60,063 nucleotides of DNA from Bacillota bacterium (lineage in GTDB: Bacteria > Bacillota > Negativicutes > Sporomusales > Sporomusaceae). Made by a program: the position numbers and the translations under genes. Shown here in pieces: positions 56,763 through 60,063 of the stretch. A model generated the notes under the pieces. The model had not been told where the DNA came from. It did not search any database and was given only the letters and a program-made list of their open reading frames with translations. Numbering within the stretch: the stretch's first letter is position 1; each line of letters starts with the position of its first letter. The DNA is taken from NCBI GenBank assembly GCA_023388195.1, contig JAEWGR010000158.1:1-60063 (forward strand), written 5' to 3'.

Positions 56763-59700
56763 CTAGAGCGTGAACAGGTCCCGGATCTCGGTTTCATTCA
56801 TCTTGGTTAAGAAGTTTTCACCAGGCTTGATCAGGGTATCAATCAGTTCTTTCTTTTTTTGCTGCAACAGGTATATTTTTTCTTCGATTGTATTCTTAGT
56901 AATAAGCTTGTATACCTGCACAGAATTTTTCTGACCAATCCGGTAAGCCCGGTCTGTGGCCTGGTCTTCGACAGCAGGATTCCACCAGGGGTCATAGTGA
57001 ATGACCATATCGGCCCCGGTCAGATTCAGGCCGGTGCCGCCGGCTTTAAGGGAAATCAGGAACACCGATTTTTCACCGGCATTAAACGATCTGACCAGTT
57101 GGAGTCTCATATCAGCCCTGGTTGCCCCATCTAAATAATGGTAGCTGATTTTCATAGTCTCAAGTTCCTGCCTGATTAACGACAGCATACCAGTGAACTG
57201 TGAAAATAACAGGATCCGGTGACCGCCGTCTGTTGCCTCTCTTATTAGCTCCTGCACCATTTCCAGCTTACCGCTGCCGCCCTGATAGTTTTCAATAAAT
57301 AAAGAAGGATGGCAGCAGATTTGCCTGAGCCTGGTTAGCAGTGACAAGATCTTAATCTGACTCTTTTCAAAGCCATGGACACTGACCTCGGCTTCAAACT
57401 CGGCTTTGGCTTTCAAGAGCCAGGCTGCATATAACCTGGTCTGGGCCGCAGTCATTTCATTCACCATTTTACTCTCGATTTTTTCCGGCAGTTCTTTTAG
57501 AACTGCCTTTTTCATACGCCGCAGAATAAAGGGTTTGATATGGCGGCCTAGCTCCTGCAGCGCTTGTTGGTCATTGTTTTTGACAATAGGGGTTTCGAAG
57601 CGGCTCATGAAGGCTTTATGGGTGCGTAAATAGCCAGGCATTAAAAAATCAAATATTGACCACAATTCTGTCAGGGTGTTTTCAATGGGGGTTCCTGTAA
57701 GGGCAAAATAATTTTTAGCTTTAATTTGTTTAACTGACCTGGCGCTTAAGGTATTCGGGTTTTTTATATGCTGGGCTTCATCAAGGAAGCAATATTTGAA
57801 GGCCTGCTGCTCATATATATTGATATCCCGTTTGATCAGGCCGTAGGAGGTGATTACCACATCGACGCTGTCGATATTCTTACATTGCTCCAAACGTTCA
57901 GCCGGTTGGCCGGCAATTACGGCAGTCTGCAGGCTGGGGGCGAATTTCTGTATTTCTTCCCGCCAGTTGTATACGAGTGAGGTCGGCGCAATAACCAGCG
58001 ACGGACCGGGGGCAGTTGCTTTTTCGGCAAGGATAAACGTAATTACCTGTAAGGTTTTTCCTAACCCCATATCGTCGGCCAGAATACCGCCCAGTCCGTA
58101 AGTAGCCAGTGATTTGAGCCATTTAAAGCCTGTTTTCTGGTAATCCCGCAGTTTGCCCTGGATACCTGGTGGTATGGGGTATTCAATATCCTGTGGTTCA
58201 CGGATATCCTGAACCATATGCCGGAAGGCGCTGCTGCGCTCAACCGCAAAGTCCGGTGATTCACGGGCCAGGTTGTCCAGATATAAGGCGCGATATTTTG
58301 GCAGGGCGACAATCTGATTTTTGATGTCGGCGGGACTTAGGCCCAATTCAGTAATCAGGCCGGCCGCCGTCTGGAATTCGGGTGTATCAAGCGGAATAAA
58401 AGAACCATCAGGGAGGCGGTGATAGCGTTTTTTCAGCTTATAGGCAGCCAGTAAATCAATTAATTCCTGTGTAGATATATCTTCAAGCCGGAGGGAGAAT
58501 TCCAGCATGTCTGTTTCCTGGTTGAGCCTGACGCCGGCGGCAATTTTACCGGCCGGTTTAATTTTTGGCTGGTGCAGGTCATCGGCATACAGGATCTCGG
58601 CACTGCTCTGCAGTTCGGGCAATACCTTATACAGAAAAGTATAAGCCGCCTCCTCGTCAGCCAGCACCAGCCGGTCGCCTGACCAGGTAAAACCGTACCG
58701 CTGAAAAGTATGCAATAATTCCTTTTCCTGGGCAGTAGCGCGGAGTAGCCATTTGCCGGCAATGGTAGCGTCACCGGGCCCGGTGTCTCCAAGGGGGTTT
58801 ATCATGGTGTCACCATACCAAAACTCAATCCGGGCGCTGATGCCGCTGCCAAACCGGTCCAGGTAGATCCGTTTTTCCAACTGCTCCTTATGAAAATTAT
58901 TGTAAATAGAATCATCTACTTTTATTGTGGCAATTGTTTCAAGAGCCGGCAATGCACCTGACATAAAATCAGACACGGTGGCTGCCGGGATATGCAGCTC
59001 AGGCTTTCTATTCTCATTGAAACAGTTTAATAATCGTTTGACATAGCTGGCAAACAGGGGATCAACATGGTAGATTACCTTGTTATGATAGATATACCGG
59101 AAATCGGCATCAAGACCGTAAAATACGTCGCCGGCCAGGTTCATTGACAGCCGTAATCCGCCGGCGGCGGCCTTAACCGACAGGTCGACCGGCGGACGGC
59201 CGTTCTGAATGATAACACCGGGGATTGTCTGGTCATTAATCACAGCTGTAAATGACTGCGACTGCATTAGCGCAAAAAAACGCGCCAGGCTGGAAGGGAG
59301 CAGCTTGAGACGGCGAGGTTCGCTGAGCGCGGAATTGGAATGAACCCCGGAGTAAACATGGAAATTCCAGGCCGAGCGTTGCTTTTCTTCATCAAAGACA
59401 TGGGCAAGCAGGTCAATCAAGGCCGCCGACAACTGATCAAATACCAGCTCTCCTGGTTTTAGCACGAAATTCTTCCCGAAAACTATGGTTTGCCGGGAGT
59501 GTAAAGCAGTAAGCAGCTGCGGGATGTCTTTCAGCACATACATCCGGTCTGTCCCAATCATAAATTCAAGATAACTTGTCTTTTTATTATTGGCCAAATA
59601 AAAGTGATAGACCGGTAAAATTTTTACCGGTGCTGCCTTACCCGGATTAGCCGTTAGGACGGTCTTATCGGTAGCCTGGAAGAAATCCAGTAATTCCCTG

Positions 59701-60029
59701 GCAGAGCGGGTTAACGCCATCGGACCGGGCGTGCTGAAATATTGCTGCCAGGTGTGCTGGATTTTTTTCAAAACAGCTATAATATGTTTGCAGGCACCAT
59801 CATAGTTATAAAAAGCCGGGCAATCACAGGCATATTGTTTAATTTTCTGCTCTGGTGAAAATGTCACAGAGACACTATATAGATGCTGGCCGGCAACCCG
59901 GGCAGCAAAAGTACTGTCTTCAGGCAAAAAATTGAGGGTTTTGACCCGGTTGTTATGGTAATAATGACAACCCCTGATGTAGGAGGCGTGAGAATCTGCT
60001 TCGGCTTTAATTTTTTCTTCTGTTAACAT
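56763..60029 (-). CDS. SWIM zinc-finger SNF2-family helicase
   Basis: This 1088-residue protein has an N-terminal SWIM zinc finger (CDCPAFYNYDGACKH, near 68-82), a long middle region typical of the bacterial SNF2-associated domain, and a C-terminal SNF2 ATPase. The ATPase motifs are ADDMGLGKTLQ (near 650), FLDEAQHIKN (near 750), LTGTPIEN, and RAYRIGQ (near 1030). Such proteins translocate on double-stranded DNA; the cellular role in bacteria is not known. The ATG follows AGAAAGGAGCCAGG. It is complete inside the window. Confidence 0.93.
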   Translation of the reverse strand: MLTEEKIKAEADSHASYIRGCHYYHNNRVKTLNFLPEDSTFAARVAGQHLYSVSVTFSPEQKIKQYACDCPAFYNYDGACKHIIAVLKKIQHTWQQYFSTPGPMALTRSARELLDFFQATDKTVLTANPGKAAPVKILPVYHFYLANNKKTSYLEFMIGTDRMYVLKDIPQLLTALHSRQTIVFGKNFVLKPGELVFDQLSAALIDLLAHVFDEEKQRSAWNFHVYSGVHSNSALSEPRRLKLLPSSLARFFALMQSQSFTAVINDQTIPGVIIQNGRPPVDLSVKAAAGGLRLSMNLAGDVFYGLDADFRYIYHNKVIYHVDPLFASYVKRLLNCFNENRKPELHIPAATVSDFMSGALPALETIATIKVDDSIYNNFHKEQLEKRIYLDRFGSGISARIEFWYGDTMINPLGDTGPGDATIAGKWLLRATAQEKELLHTFQRYGFTWSGDRLVLADEEAAYTFLYKVLPELQSSAEILYADDLHQPKIKPAGKIAAGVRLNQETDMLEFSLRLEDISTQELIDLLAAYKLKKRYHRLPDGSFIPLDTPEFQTAAGLITELGLSPADIKNQIVALPKYRALYLDNLARESPDFAVERSSAFRHMVQDIREPQDIEYPIPPGIQGKLRDYQKTGFKWLKSLATYGLGGILADDMGLGKTLQVITFILAEKATAPGPSLVIAPTSLVYNWREEIQKFAPSLQTAVIAGQPAERLEQCKNIDSVDVVITSYGLIKRDINIYEQQAFKYCFLDEAQHIKNPNTLSARSVKQIKAKNYFALTGTPIENTLTELWSIFDFLMPGYLRTHKAFMSRFETPIVKNNDQQALQELGRHIKPFILRRMKKAVLKELPEKIESKMVNEMTAAQTRLYAAWLLKAKAEFEAEVSVHGFEKSQIKILSLLTRLRQICCHPSLFIENYQGGSGKLEMVQELIREATDGGHRILLFSQFTGMLSLIRQELETMKISYHYLDGATRADMRLQLVRSFNAGEKSVFLISLKAGGTGLNLTGADMVIHYDPWWNPAVEDQATDRAYRIGQKNSVQVYKLITKNTIEEKIYLLQQKKKELIDTLIKPGENFLTKMNETEIRDLFTL

Positions 60030-60063
60030 CCTGGCTCCTTTCTATTTCTTCGTACCTATTAAT

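Overview
The window reads as a chromosome segment of an anaerobic, endospore-forming Firmicute. It most resembles the Negativicutes (Sporomusa-like), although I cannot verify the taxon from sequence alone. The reasons are: a complete Rnf ferredoxin:NAD+ oxidoreductase operon in the clostridial order CDGEAB; a block that follows the Bacillus subtilis order maf-radC-mreBCD-min-spoIVFA/B-rplU-prp-rpmA-spo0B-obg; a MinE, which Bacillus lacks; oxygen-sensitive enzymes such as the iron-sulfur L-serine dehydratase; and several sporulation-type regulators (a SpoIVFA/SpoIVFB pair, a minimal Spo0B-like protein, a Spo0E-like protein).

Layout. 1-941: the end of an upstream gene and a small membrane protein. 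1058-6876: a promoter with a likely Rex site, an RseC-like protein and rnfCDGEAB, closed by a strong terminator. 6929-9533: NusG-II/Gx membrane proteins, maf and radC. 9565-20202: the cell-shape and division block (mreBCD, PBP2, minCDE, RodA) and spoIVFA/B, interrupted by one reverse-strand SBF transporter. 20259-30245: two radical-SAM-associated genes, RNase G, the L21/Prp/L27 operon with its leader, a repeat array, the mini-Spo0B, obg, yhbY and proBA. 30257-35481: a small membrane ORF, nadD, an RRM protein, yqeK, an LCP protein, rsfS, a CvfB-like protein, two tiny reverse-strand genes not previously delimited and a Spo0E-like gene. 35528-38017: reverse-strand CorC/HlyC and VTT membrane proteins, a manganese (yybP-ykoY) riboswitch and tRNA-Ala. 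38134-46230: an amidohydrolase/SemiSWEET/MoxR/VWA cluster, two TerC-family proteins (one behind a second yybP-ykoY riboswitch), a DUF457 protein and an amino-acid permease. 46223-51034: a histidine kinase and a response regulator that flank a glycolate/lactate oxidase pair (glcDF). 51501-60029: serine dehydratase and RidA, lgt, a TlpA/CcdA thiol-redox pair, a metallophosphoesterase and a large SWIM/SNF2 helicase.

How the parts work together. Rnf conserves energy from reduced ferredoxin, and its promoter carries a near-match to the NADH/NAD+ sensor Rex. The shape and division genes sit beside the sporulation signalling genes, as in Bacillus. Two manganese-type riboswitches control different membrane protein families. 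RidA sits directly after the serine dehydratase whose reactive enamine product it detoxifies.

The most unusual structure is a family of about 60-80 bp intergenic elements. Each has a conserved CAGGCGGCTTCTGCCGGCGTCC core, and most end in a CTTGGC-loop-GCCAAG hairpin followed by T residues. I count eight copies, three of them in a tandem array of about 108 bp units upstream of the mini-Spo0B gene and two inside or next to the min operon. No CRISPR array, insertion sequence, prophage or rRNA gene is visible. All function assignments come from reading the sequence and from recall of families; no database search was possible.
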